From NCBI GenBank assembly GCA_001777665.1, contig MFEQ01000006.1, positions 138,956 through 202,955 of the forward strand: a stretch of 64,000 nucleotides of DNA. The letters are read 5' to 3'. Shown here piece after piece: positions 32,268 through 40,380 of this stretch. A program made the position numbers and the translations under genes. The DNA is from Candidatus Doudnabacteria bacterium RIFCSPHIGHO2_02_FULL_42_25. GTDB lineage: Bacteria > Patescibacteria > Doudnabacteria > UBA920 > O2-02-FULL-48-8. Position 1 is the first letter of the stretch. Each line of letters opens with the position of its first letter. The notes under the pieces were generated by a model. That model was not told the DNA's origin, made no database searches, and saw nothing but the letters and a program-made list of their open reading frames with translations.

Positions 32268-33029
32268 TCATTGAGCCCAAATGATATGGGTGATGACTGC
32301 GTTACCGTTGCCTAAATCTTTGACGAACAGAGACGGCTTGCCATCCGATGAGGTTCGGATCGAACGACCCCAGTCCGAAGCTTCTTCGCCGAATTCTTGT
32401 CCTCTAGAATTAAGTATGGATGAACCGATAGTTGTAGTGCTGTCCAGATGCGCATAAATTAATTCCAGCTCTTCATAATCATGGGCATTTGGATGTTGGT
32501 TTGTCGAAGGGTTGCTAGTGTAGTCCATGCAAGTATTCATATTTGGGTTATCAAAATTCTCATCTTGGTGATCCAACCCAAATGTATGACCGACTTCCTG
32601 GCAGACCACAAATTGTTTCCAGGCAGGAGTGTTGTATCGAGAAGTGTTGAAATAAGTATCATTCATTTTCACGGTGCCGGCAGTAATATGAGATCCAGAA
32701 ATCCAAATTGAAGCAATGCCGAGCCAGCCGTTGTTGCCGTATCGGCTGTTACAAACTTGCACCTGACCAGACACAGCCTTACAGTTTTTTGGATTGGCAC
32801 TGCCCGGAACCACTGTGGTGTCCAAAACTGTAGACTGACTCCAATCGGCTGAAGCTACATTCAAATAGCTGTCCCAGCTAGTGCTAAGATTATCGCCTAG
32901 TTTAAGCGTAAAAGGATTGGAAGTTCTGGCCCAATGGTAGCCACCCCAAGCATGGTTAGCAGAAGCCAAGTTAATGTTAAAAGCTAATGCAAAAAGGCCA
33001 AACAGAGACAAAATACGAAATAGTTTCAT
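32268..33029 (-). CDS. Secreted matrixin-like protein with altered zinc motif
   Basis: 253 aa. Signal peptide MKLFRILSLFGLFALAFNIN...ASA. The matrixin-type motif reads CQEVGHTFGLDHQDE: the pattern HExxHxxGxxH has Gln in place of the first His, while the catalytic Glu, second and third His remain. Later MDYTSNPSTNQHPNAHDYEEL fits the Met-turn and the end of the catalytic domain (TCMDYTS). Presumably a secreted metalloprotease relative; activity uncertain with the ligand change, although I recall this QE form in environmental matrixin-like proteins. Promoter TTGCCA-17-TATAAT lies upstream. Confidence 0.75.
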   Translation of the reverse strand: MKLFRILSLFGLFALAFNINLASANHAWGGYHWARTSNPFTLKLGDNLSTSWDSYLNVASADWSQSTVLDTTVVPGSANPKNCKAVSGQVQVCNSRYGNNGWLGIASIWISGSHITAGTVKMNDTYFNTSRYNTPAWKQFVVCQEVGHTFGLDHQDENFDNPNMNTCMDYTSNPSTNQHPNAHDYEELELIYAHLDSTTTIGSSILNSRGQEFGEEASDWGRSIRTSSDGKPSLFVKDLGNGNAVITHIIWAQ

Positions 33030-33094
33030 GTTTTTTCTTTAAGATTAATTGCTTCTTTTATTATATTGCTATAGCAATTTACTGGCAAGCAATA

Positions 33095-33140
33095 ATTAAA
33101 TTGCTACCTATTTTATACAAATGTAAAAAATAGAGTAAAA
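33095..33140. repeat. Palindrome ATTGCTACCTATTTT type, copy A
   Basis: AATTGCTACCTATTTTATAC then AAATGTAAAAAATAGAGTA. One of three copies (also 33962-34007 and 34678-34719) placed between consecutive minus-strand genes. Here the right arm is partly decayed. Confidence 0.8.
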
Positions 33141-33153
33141 TTATTCTAAATCA

Positions 33154-33888
33154 TCAAGTTTGTCCATAAATTTTTAATGCTTTTTGATGAAGCGTCTCTA
33201 ATCGATCCATAAGCTCTCGTTTAATCTGAAGCCCGGTTGATATATATTCACCAAAGTTAAAAATAATTTTATTTTCATTCTCTAACTTTGATAAGGATTC
33301 TAAACATCGATTCAAAAAAGTTAAAGATAGTGTATAGCCGACCCATGAAATATTCCAAGCCAAATCATTAAAATTTTCAATTACATCTTCAAAATCATAA
33401 TCGTTCGAGGCATAAACAATTTTGGACGCTACATAATTGCAATTTTTTAAGATTCTAAATAAATGAATAAACTTGTGCCTCTCATACAAATCACAGCTCC
33501 TTTTTAGCATGTCAATGCTCCAAACTTTAGCGATTTTGTATAACTTATCATCTTTCCATTTCTCGCGTCGTTCTTGAAACCGCATTTCTGATTCTAATGA
33601 AAAATTATGGTCTGAAAATAACTCATCCTCAATTAAAGCCATTTCTCGCCGAAATTTAAGATACTCAAAGTCCTCAATCATTTTTTTCCTAACAATTTCT
33701 TCTAACTCTTTAGACCGTTGCTGCTCTCTCTGATTCCAATATTCCTCATCCAAGGTTCCTTTAAAATACTCTTCAAAATTATCATGCCACATGGCACGAA
33801 AACCGAGGTTATATTTAAATAACTCCTGCTCCAGTTCTTTTACAACTTCCAGTTCCTCTTGCGAATAATTGTTTCCAGCGTTCCACAT
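33154..33888 (-). CDS. Unknown helical protein (244 aa)
   Basis: Unrecognised. ATG at 33888 (MWNAGNNYSQEELE) is used; a TTG at 33909 would add 7 residues but lies only 9 nt after the predicted transcription start. Rich in Glu, Lys, Tyr and Trp, all-helical, with two long charged helices (EYWNQREQQRSKELEEIVRKK... near residue 60). No signal peptide or motif. Very AT-rich. It is flanked on both sides by copies of a ~45-bp palindrome and has its own promoter, so it may be a separate acquired unit. Confidence 0.65.
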   Translation of the reverse strand: MWNAGNNYSQEELEVVKELEQELFKYNLGFRAMWHDNFEEYFKGTLDEEYWNQREQQRSKELEEIVRKKMIEDFEYLKFRREMALIEDELFSDHNFSLESEMRFQERREKWKDDKLYKIAKVWSIDMLKRSCDLYERHKFIHLFRILKNCNYVASKIVYASNDYDFEDVIENFNDLAWNISWVGYTLSLTFLNRCLESLSKLENENKIIFNFGEYISTGLQIKRELMDRLETLHQKALKIYGQT

Positions 33889-33924
33889 ATAATAAATAAA
33901 ACGGCTCAATCCGCCGCTTTTATT

Positions 33925-33953
33925 AATATAAACCCAAAGCTCGGGTTTGTCAA
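33925..33953 (-). promoter_or_regulatory. Promoter of the 244-aa gene
   Basis: Minus strand TTGACA (33948-33953), 17-bp spacer, TATATT (33925-33930). Palindrome copy B ends 9 bp upstream of the -35. Confidence 0.8.
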
Positions 33954-33961
33954 TTTGAAGA

Positions 33962-34007
33962 ATTGCTACCTATTTTATACAAATGTAAAAAATGAGTAGC
34001 AATTTTC
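33962..34007. repeat. Palindrome ATTGCTACCTATTTT type, copy B
   Basis: ATTGCTAC / GTAGCAAT arms plus inner CTATTTT/AAAAAT arms around ACAAATGT. It begins directly at the stop of the PaaX/Cas2-like gene and lies just upstream of the next gene's promoter. Confidence 0.85.
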
Positions 34008-34673
34008 TTAAATTAAATTTTTCTTCTTGAAAAAATTCTTCAAAACCTTTTCGTCTTCAATATCCATGCGATTTATCTCCATCAAAGTCACATATCGCGA
34101 TATGTAATAATAACTGGCCACATATTCTACTACCTTACGGGGATCATAAGGATAAAACCACAAAGTTCTCTGTAATGGGTAGAAACCTAACTCCTTCAAT
34201 TTTCTTCGTAATAAATCAGCACTTTGTCTATACTGCTTGGTGGGAATATCAGCTGCTACTTGCCACCATTTACCATCCCAAAATTTTTGTTTTTCGATTT
34301 CTGCCGTCGCGATATTAATTTTTTGTGCTCGCTTTTTTCCTTCATCAGTTATAAATGCAAAAATTTCCTTGTTTGTTTTTTTAAATTTAACTAGTCCAGA
34401 TTTTTTCAAATAGAAAAATGATCTGGTAATTTGATCGGCTTTTTCTTTTTTCGTCCACTTTTTTCCAGGATATTTATTCTTATTTAATCGACCAACCGCT
34501 GAGAATAAATTTGGAGCAACAACCGCGACTGCGACAATCCCAGTAATCGCGACTGACGCAAGGACAATATTCCTAATTGTTTTCATCTTCTCAATTTGAG
34601 CAGGAGTGAAAACTGACTGCTTATCTTCGGGAATAGCTTGCGAAATGGCTTTATTTATTTTGAAATATGTCAT
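34008..34673 (-). CDS. PaaX/Cas2-like domain protein with membrane helix
   Basis: 221 aa. A hydrophobic segment at about residues 32-58 (IVLASVAITGIVAVAVVAP) is followed by a winged-helix-like region (QITRSFFYLKKSGLVKFKK). A C-terminal Cas2/PaaX-C-like ferredoxin fold follows: FWDGKWWQVAADIP, RRKLKELGFYPLQRTLWFYPY and a VEYVASYYYISRYV helix. No cas genes or CRISPR array are nearby, so this is the stand-alone PaaX-like form frequent in Patescibacteria rather than adaptation Cas2. Its 5' UTR consists almost wholly of a 13-bp-stem hairpin (copy C), suggesting autoregulation. Confidence 0.8.
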   Translation of the reverse strand: MTYFKINKAISQAIPEDKQSVFTPAQIEKMKTIRNIVLASVAITGIVAVAVVAPNLFSAVGRLNKNKYPGKKWTKKEKADQITRSFFYLKKSGLVKFKKTNKEIFAFITDEGKKRAQKINIATAEIEKQKFWDGKWWQVAADIPTKQYRQSADLLRRKLKELGFYPLQRTLWFYPYDPRKVVEYVASYYYISRYVTLMEINRMDIEDEKVLKNFFKKKNLI

Positions 34674-34677
34674 ATAA

Positions 34678-34719
34678 ATTGCTACCTATTTTATACATTT
34701 GGATAAAATAGGGTAGAAT
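34678..34719. repeat. Palindrome ATTGCTACCTATTTT type, copy C, in a 5' UTR
   Basis: Minus-strand CTACCCTATTTTAT pairs with ATAAAATAGGTAG around CCAAATGT. It lies between the promoter and the ATG of the PaaX/Cas2-like gene. Confidence 0.85.
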
Positions 34720-34725
34720 TTTTAA

Positions 34726-34755
34726 AGTATATTATTGCTTAAGGATTATTGTCAA
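34726..34755 (-). promoter_or_regulatory. Promoter of the PaaX/Cas2-like gene
   Basis: Minus strand TTGACA (34750-34755), 18-bp spacer, TATACT (34726-34731). Confidence 0.75.
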
Positions 34756-34785
34756 GATTTTTATTGTCAAATGGCTGACAAATAA

Positions 34786-35379
34786 TCAGCGTGTAGAAAT
34801 TGGCTTGGGGATTTTTTGGCGGCGGATCAGACAAATTACGGCGACCGTCAGATTGCTTACTATAACCATTAGCACGTAGGGTAAAGTTAAAGCATTGTAA
34901 GCTTGTAACGAAAGAAGCGCAAAACACATCGCGATGAAAAATCCAATCCATGATTTTACGGTTTCGCTCCATGGTTCTTGCCAGGATTTTCTATACGTGG
35001 GGAAGTAACCGACAAAATCGATAACGGTAACCATGATCACTGCAATCAGTGGCTGATCAAGTTGCCACCAGACGACTATCGCTGCTAGTGCTCCAATTAA
35101 AATAATTGTATCGCTTTTGGTAATATTTTTCGTGCCGTACTTGAGAGCAAGTAAAAAAACTAGAGTGTTTACAGTCGCGGCCATAAACATTCCGCCAGCT
35201 CCCCAACCACCTCCGCCAGCAAGAGATGCGAATGCCGCAGTGTACTGGGTGATTGCCCAAATCAGCCATGTATAAAGATGGGGCTGGGTTCGCTTTTTAA
35301 AAATATCTACAAAATAGGGAATACTAAACCCCAATCCGAAGATTGAGGCTAGTATAAAGAAAAATAATTTGATGTCCAT
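34786..35379 (-). CDS. Membrane protein with two PQ-loop-like repeats
   Basis: 197 aa, about seven hydrophobic segments. PYFVDIFKKRTQPHLYTWLIW and, later, GYFPTYRKSWQEPWSETVKSW have the spacing of PQ-loop/SemiSWEET repeats (P...K.K..P...W), one per three-helix half. Likely a small transporter or membrane scaffold; substrate unknown. It begins 10 nt after the pnp stop on the same strand, so it may be the last gene of the rpsO-pnp operon. Confidence 0.6.
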   Translation of the reverse strand: MDIKLFFFILASIFGLGFSIPYFVDIFKKRTQPHLYTWLIWAITQYTAAFASLAGGGGWGAGGMFMAATVNTLVFLLALKYGTKNITKSDTIILIGALAAIVVWWQLDQPLIAVIMVTVIDFVGYFPTYRKSWQEPWSETVKSWIGFFIAMCFALLSLQAYNALTLPYVLMVIVSNLTVAVICLIRRQKIPKPISTR

Positions 35380-35389
35380 TTAAGAACTT

Positions 35390-37603
35390 TTAGTGCCTGG
35401 CGAGGTGTCTACCGCCACCGTTATGTCTCGGACCCCCATGACCATTATCTCTTGGAGGTCTTGGGCGATCGTCAAATGTTCCGCCTTCTGGTTTCGACAA
35501 TAAAATTTTCCGTGAAAGATTAACTCTGCCCATGTGATCAATTTCGATAACTTTAACTTCAATTTCATCCCCGACATTGACCACATCTTCCACTCGGCCT
35601 ACTCGATGCCATTCCAATTCTGAAATATGCACCAAACCTTCATGACCCGGCACGAGTTCGACGAAAGCGCCGAAATCCATGATCCTGGAAACCTTGCCTT
35701 TAAAAACTTCACCAACTTTAATTTCCCGAGTGAGATCCTCAATCCATTTCAGAGCTTTTTTCATTCCTTCTGCGTCATTAGATGCAACCATAACTAATCC
35801 AGAATCTTCAATATCAATCTTCACTCCAGTTTCAGCAATGATTTTGTTGATGATTTTGCCGCCAGTACCGATGACATCGCGAATTTTATCTGGATTAATC
35901 TGCATAGTCACGATTCGTGGAGCCAGTGGTGACATTTCTGTCCTTGGTTCAGCGATAGCGCTCTTCATCACAGATATAATATGCATCCGGCCTTCTTTGG
36001 CCTGGATTAAGGCTTTCTCCATGATCTCCACGGTTAAGCCTTTGGCTTTGATGTCCATTTGCAGTGCGGTAATTCCTTTTTCTGATCCAGTGACTTTAAA
36101 ATCCATATCACCGTTGGCATCTTCGATACCCTGGATATCAGTCAGGACTTTAAAGTTGCCTGATTCTTTATCCAAAACCAAACCCATGGCTACACCGCCA
36201 ATAATTGCTTCGATCGGGACTCCAGCATCCATCAGCGCCAAGGTCGACCCACATGTCGAGGCCATAGAGGTCGAGCCATTGGATGACAAAACTTCGGATA
36301 CTAATCGCAAGGTGTAGGGGAACTTTTCTTTTTCCGGTATCACGACTTCGACGGCTCGTTCAGCTAAAGCACCATGTCCGACTTCACGTCGGCCAGGGCC
36401 ACGGATGGGAGCAACTTCTCCCACAGAAAAACCTGGGAAATTGTAATGATGAATATAACGTTTGGTCGTACCCTCTGCATTGAAATCTTCCATCCCGTCT
36501 AGAATCTGGGCATCGCCTGCTGAACCGAGGGTCACAGTAGTCAGGACTTGAGTCTCGCCACGATTAAACAGGGCAGAGCCATGAGTTCGAGGAAGGACTC
36601 CGACTTGAGCCGAGACTTCCCGAGTTTTATTTAAGGGGCGCATATCGACCCGTTTTTCATGATCGAGAATATTTTTACGGATAATTTTTTTCAATAACTT
36701 TTCGAAGGCTAACAAAATATGTTTCGCCGCATCAAGTTCAGTATTCCCGGCAAATGCTTCGGCTACTTCTTTTTCAATTTGTTCTCGGACAGTGTCCAGG
36801 TTTGTTTCGCGTTGTTCTTTGGGAAAGGTGCCATAAAGTGCGGTTTCGATTTTTTCAGTGTAGCCTTCTACTTTTTTCATAACCCCTGCATCGACAGCTA
36901 GCAAAACAACTTCGGCTTTCGCTTCACCCACTTGTTTCTGCAAATTGTTTTGTAAATCAATCAGAGCCTTAAGATGTGGCATAGCGAACTTCAAAGCCTC
37001 GGTCATATCTTCTTCCGTCACTTGTCCGGCGCCAGCTTCCACCATCATGATGTGCTCTCCAGTTCCAGAGACTACCAAATCCAAATCCCCATTCTTACGT
37101 TCGTCGTAAGACGGGTTGATTACAAACTCATTATTTACTCGTCCAACACGGACTGCAGCTATCGGCCCTTCAAACGGGATGTTTGAAATAGATAAAGCAG
37201 TAGAAGCTGCGTTGATAGCTAGAATATCTGGGTCATTAATTTCATCTACTGACAATATCGTTGCGACGACTTGCACTTCATTCCGCATGCCATCTGGAAA
37301 GAGGGGACGGATAGAACGGTCGATGAGGCGGCCTGACAAAATCGCTTCGTCAGTCGCGCGCCCTTCTCTTTTTATAAATCTCGAGCCTTTAATTTTACCA
37401 GCAGCGTACAATCTTTCCTCGTAATCAACCATCAGCGGGAAATAATCCATTCCGTCCTTAATTTTTCCCATGACTGCTGTAGCCAGTACGACAGTATCGC
37501 CCAATTTTGCGAGCACCGAACCATTGGCTTGTTTCGCCAAAACACCAGTCTCCAGAGAAAGTTTCTTCCCTGAGATATCACTTTCTACTTTTCCTATACC
37601 CAT
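35390..37603 (-). CDS. pnp: Polyribonucleotide nucleotidyltransferase (PNPase)
   Basis: 737 aa from ATG 37603 (AAGGG upstream). Two RNase PH domains (KLSLETGVLAKQANGS...; RTHGSALFNRGETQVLTTVTLG...), the alpha-helical linker, a KH domain (PDKIRDVIGTGGKIIN) and an S1 domain (GKVSRIMDFGAFVELVPG...). A basic/histidine-rich tail follows (PPRDNGHGGPRHNGG). Degrades RNA 3' to 5' using phosphate; part of the degradosome in many bacteria. Preceded by rpsO as in most bacteria, with a very long hairpin between them. Confidence 0.97.
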   Translation of the reverse strand: MGIGKVESDISGKKLSLETGVLAKQANGSVLAKLGDTVVLATAVMGKIKDGMDYFPLMVDYEERLYAAGKIKGSRFIKREGRATDEAILSGRLIDRSIRPLFPDGMRNEVQVVATILSVDEINDPDILAINAASTALSISNIPFEGPIAAVRVGRVNNEFVINPSYDERKNGDLDLVVSGTGEHIMMVEAGAGQVTEEDMTEALKFAMPHLKALIDLQNNLQKQVGEAKAEVVLLAVDAGVMKKVEGYTEKIETALYGTFPKEQRETNLDTVREQIEKEVAEAFAGNTELDAAKHILLAFEKLLKKIIRKNILDHEKRVDMRPLNKTREVSAQVGVLPRTHGSALFNRGETQVLTTVTLGSAGDAQILDGMEDFNAEGTTKRYIHHYNFPGFSVGEVAPIRGPGRREVGHGALAERAVEVVIPEKEKFPYTLRLVSEVLSSNGSTSMASTCGSTLALMDAGVPIEAIIGGVAMGLVLDKESGNFKVLTDIQGIEDANGDMDFKVTGSEKGITALQMDIKAKGLTVEIMEKALIQAKEGRMHIISVMKSAIAEPRTEMSPLAPRIVTMQINPDKIRDVIGTGGKIINKIIAETGVKIDIEDSGLVMVASNDAEGMKKALKWIEDLTREIKVGEVFKGKVSRIMDFGAFVELVPGHEGLVHISELEWHRVGRVEDVVNVGDEIEVKVIEIDHMGRVNLSRKILLSKPEGGTFDDRPRPPRDNGHGGPRHNGGGRHLARH

Positions 37604-37639
37604 GTATACCCTTTTTGTTTCCGCATTTGTGCAAAGCAC

Positions 37640-37668
37640 AGAAGTTGTAACAGTTGGTCAATATTTGG
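37640..37668. repeat. Hairpin AGTTGGTC/GGCCAACT in the pnp leader
   Basis: Arms AGTTGGTC and GGCCAACT around AATATTT, about 45 bp before the pnp start. Confidence 0.6.
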
Positions 37669-37724
37669 CCAACTAATACAGCCTCTTTGCTATCAGCACT
37701 CTACGGAATTAATTATTATTACTT

Positions 37725-37823
37725 CTACGAAAGTACGAATTCTCGAATTACGAACTGTTCGCCCGCCTGCCATGACGGCATGTCGGGCAGGTAGTTTCGC
37801 AATTTCGTATTTCGTAGAAGACA
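37725..37823. repeat. Long imperfect inverted repeat between rpsO and pnp
   Basis: CTTCTACGAAAGTACGAA at the left pairs with TTTCGTATTTCGTAGAAG at the right. Inside, CGCCCGCCTGCC pairs with GGGCAGG. In E. coli an RNase III-cleaved hairpin upstream of pnp mediates PNPase autoregulation, so this may do the same; it could also be a palindromic mobile element. Confidence 0.7.
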
Positions 37824-37824
37824 A

Positions 37825-38091
37825 CTACTTGTTTAACTTGAGCTTGTCCGTCAGCTTATCCCAGCGCTTTTCATCTTCGACTTTCAAATAGCGAAGCAGT
37901 CTACGACGATTGCCGACCATTTTCAGAAGACCTCGACGAGAGTGGTTGTCTTTTTTGTGCTCATTGAGATGCTCGGAAACTTTTTCAATTTCTCGAGTCA
38001 AAATCGCAACCTGTACTTCTGGACTCCCAGTGTCGTCTTTGTGAACCTGGAATTTCTTAATAATTTGCTCTTTCTCTTTAGGAGTTAACAT
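37825..38091 (-). CDS. rpsO: Ribosomal protein S15
   Basis: 88 aa, standard. HKDDTGSPEVQVAILTREI, LNEHKKDNHSRRGLLKMVGNRRRLLRYL and the C-terminal helix are all present. Binds 16S rRNA h20-h22 in the platform. AAAGGAAC precedes the ATG. First gene of the rpsO-pnp pair. Confidence 0.98.
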   Translation of the reverse strand: MLTPKEKEQIIKKFQVHKDDTGSPEVQVAILTREIEKVSEHLNEHKKDNHSRRGLLKMVGNRRRLLRYLKVEDEKRWDKLTDKLKLNK

Positions 38092-38184
38092 CTAGTTCCT
38101 TTCTGCACGAGTCAGCCAGAGATTAGCTAACCGTGGATTAATTCTCATTGATTCTAACATAATCAGTTTGTTTTGACAAGATAG

Positions 38185-39281
38185 TGTCCTGGTTCATATG
38201 ATACCCTGCAATTGACTGGAAGAAATTATGAGGGGCAGATACTCTGGTAGGACTATGACAACATATGGATATATCCTTCCTGGAGCAAGTAAGATTGCAA
38301 GATTAGCAACTAGTCTAAGCTCCAAAGCCAAACATCGAATTAAAGTCATTGACTGGTATAGAGCTCATGGCAAGAACAAAAGCTTAACAGCTAGGTATTT
38401 TGGAATGAACCGAGAGACATTGGATATCTGGCTTGATCGGTTCAAGCTTCAAGGCATCAAAGGCTTGGAGGATCGATCGCATAGACCTAAACATTTAAGA
38501 ACTACGAGCACGCCTTTGCCAGTCCAAGATGAAGTAGTCAAACTCAGAAAAGCTTTCCCGTATTACTCTAAATACAAAATCGTTCATTTGCTCTCAACGA
38601 AAATTAGTTCATCAACTGTCGGTAGGATATTAAAAAAGAAAGATTTAATTAATCCCAAAGTATCTAGAAAGAAAATTAAAGCAGCTAAGCACCCCAAGAA
38701 GCGATTTCCAAGGGAGTTAGTCGTAAATATGCCAGGAAAACTAATCCAAATTGATACTAAGCATCTGAGAACCTTTCAGGGAGTAAAGATCTACCAGTTC
38801 ACGGCTATTGATGTTTTAACCAAAGTTCGAGTGCTTTGGGTGAGTACACATTTATCATCTGTCATGGCTGCAAAGTTCTTAAGGCACTGTGTTAGAAGTT
38901 TCCCCTTTAAGATCGAGAATATTCAAACAGACAATGGTTCAGAATTTAACAAACATTTTGACCGTTTGTGCCAGAAGCTTGGAAACACCCATTATTACAT
39001 CGAGGCACACAGTCCCCAGCAGAACAGCTACGTCGAACGCTCACACTTAACTGATGAGCTTGAGTTTTATCAGCAAGGTAACATGCATAATACTTTGGGC
39101 CAATTGCTTCCAAGGCTTAAGGCTTGGGAACATCAGTACAATCACCAAAGACCACATCAATCGCTCAACTACTTAACACCGATTCAGTATTTAAAAAAGT
39201 ATCAAACTGAAACTTTAGCCACTAAAGATTACGTTGCATTACAAACTAACTAACTGTCGGATATCTATCTGAACCTAGACA
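38185..39281 (+). mobile_element. Complete insertion sequence (IS481/IS3-like), 1097 bp
   Basis: Imperfect terminal inverted repeats: left TGTCCTGGTTCATAT (38185-38199), right end reverse-complement TGTCTAGGTTCAGAT (39267-39281). A 5-bp target duplication GATAG flanks it exactly (38180-38184 and 39282-39286). It contains one intact transposase. Intact ends, open frame and exact duplication imply a recent insertion. It separates an upstream TTGACA from the secreted protease gene. Confidence 0.92.
38228..39253 (+). CDS. DDE integrase-type transposase
   Basis: 341 aa. N-terminal helix-turn-helix (NKSLTARYFGMNRETLDIWLDRF) and second HTH (YKIVHLLS...SSTVGRILKK). The rve catalytic core follows: IQIDTKH (Asp176), NIQTDNGSEFN (Asp235) and QNSYVERSH (Glu270), with D-to-E spacing of 35 typical of retroviral-integrase-like IS481/IS3 transposases. 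HQYNHQRPHQSLNYLTP is the characteristic C-terminal block. GGAAG precedes the ATG. Single frame, no frameshift needed, which favours IS481 over classical IS3. Confidence 0.93.
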   Translation: MRGRYSGRTMTTYGYILPGASKIARLATSLSSKAKHRIKVIDWYRAHGKNKSLTARYFGMNRETLDIWLDRFKLQGIKGLEDRSHRPKHLRTTSTPLPVQDEVVKLRKAFPYYSKYKIVHLLSTKISSSTVGRILKKKDLINPKVSRKKIKAAKHPKKRFPRELVVNMPGKLIQIDTKHLRTFQGVKIYQFTAIDVLTKVRVLWVSTHLSSVMAAKFLRHCVRSFPFKIENIQTDNGSEFNKHFDRLCQKLGNTHYYIEAHSPQQNSYVERSHLTDELEFYQQGNMHNTLGQLLPRLKAWEHQYNHQRPHQSLNYLTPIQYLKKYQTETLATKDYVALQTN

Positions 39282-39340
39282 GATAGCTTTTCAAAACAAA
39301 ATAAGCTATGCTTACGGCTCAGAACAGAGGAGGAGTCACC

Positions 39341-40261
39341 GTGAAAAAGCTGGTCCTGCTTGTACTGCTAACGACTGCTGTGGGTACTGCGCACGCACAG
39401 CTCATTCAACCCCGGACGATTACCAACATAGAGGACTTATCACGAATCGGCGCCGAGATGCCGACCAACACCGAAACCTACGACGTTTACAAGGTCGGGG
39501 GCCGCTACCAAATCTACTACTTTCAAGTATCCTCTTTCAGTACGATGCTGGATTACCTGGGCCGGGTATTGCTCTGGAGCGATCTCCAAACTACCCAACT
39601 CAAGGGTCTGGGGGACGGCGTCATCAACCAGCTCGACGACTACAACCATGATGGCAAGCTGGACGAAAAGGATGTCCTCTACGCCGTACTCGTTATATGG
39701 GGCGCTCGAGGACAAGCCGCTGGAGTCACCTACGATCTTGCGCATACCATGAAAGCGTTCAATGCTTACCTCGCGGCAGGAAGGACACTCCAGGTCTCTA
39801 TGAGTCGAGCAGAAAGGTCGTTTCTCTCTGACCTCGAACGCTTCGGTTTGATCAAAGAGATCAGTGGTCAGTACGAAGTCCTGAAGCCGGCGTCGATAGT
39901 CATGGTCCAGCCACTCAATTTTTTCCGCGATCTGGATCCGAAGTCGGTCATTCTCCACGAGCTGAATCATGCAGTGGTTTTCCAAGAGCCGCGGTTCCGT
40001 CAGGCCGTAGCCGAAATATGGAAAACCATGTTGCCGGCCGAGCAGGCTGCTATCAAAGAGCGCCTAGGTCGTATCGGACTCAATGTCGAGAACTTTGAAC
40101 TGCTGACTGAGGAATTCGCTGCCTATGCGGAAGAGGGGTTTACTGACTCTGTTCTCAATTCGTTCGGAGAACTAAACCTCATAGTGCCTTCGGCAACCCT
40201 GACACGTTTACAGGGAGCAGTAGTACAGGCACTTAAGACCTTCAACGCCTTCGGTCAATAA
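39341..40261 (+). CDS. Secreted HExxH metalloprotease-like protein, GC-rich
   Basis: 306 aa from a GTG at 39341 chosen for the GAGGAGG site 7 nt upstream. Signal peptide VKKLVLLVLLTTAVGTAHAQ. Residues ~105-120 hold a DYNHDGKLDEKD calcium-loop (EF-hand/dockerin-like) segment. The catalytic-looking VILHELNHAVVF has an HExxH zinc motif, and a downstream EEFAAYAEEGF could supply the third ligand (gluzincin style). No named family recognised. Strong terminator follows. GC-rich codons; the IS just upstream has displaced part of its promoter region. Confidence 0.72.
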   Translation: MKKLVLLVLLTTAVGTAHAQLIQPRTITNIEDLSRIGAEMPTNTETYDVYKVGGRYQIYYFQVSSFSTMLDYLGRVLLWSDLQTTQLKGLGDGVINQLDDYNHDGKLDEKDVLYAVLVIWGARGQAAGVTYDLAHTMKAFNAYLAAGRTLQVSMSRAERSFLSDLERFGLIKEISGQYEVLKPASIVMVQPLNFFRDLDPKSVILHELNHAVVFQEPRFRQAVAEIWKTMLPAEQAAIKERLGRIGLNVENFELLTEEFAAYAEEGFTDSVLNSFGELNLIVPSATLTRLQGAVVQALKTFNAFGQ

Positions 40262-40269
40262 CGGATCTG

Positions 40270-40316
40270 CGTCTGAAAAATTCCTAGCCTGGATTCTTCG
40301 GACGTTTTTTTATTAC
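40270..40316 (+). terminator. Terminator of the secreted metalloprotease gene
   Basis: CGTCTGAA-loop-TTCGGACG followed by TTTTTTTA. Confidence 0.7.
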
Positions 40317-40380
40317 TATTTTTCTGTTATACTTATGTCGTACAATATTGAGTTTTTCGTGATGTGCGAACATCTACTTT

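Noticed and set aside
34008..34673. CRISPR adaptation gene cas2
   Set aside because: The Cas2-like fold is fused to a winged-helix and membrane segment, and there is no cas1, no effector and no repeat-spacer array anywhere in the window.
33090..34720. CRISPR-like array from the three ATTGCTACC palindromes
   Set aside because: The copies are separated by whole genes of 0.7-0.8 kb and are not regularly spaced.
37736..37800. Intrinsic terminator after rpsO
   Set aside because: The GC-rich hairpin lacks a T-tract on the minus strand, so it more likely is a processing or repeat structure.
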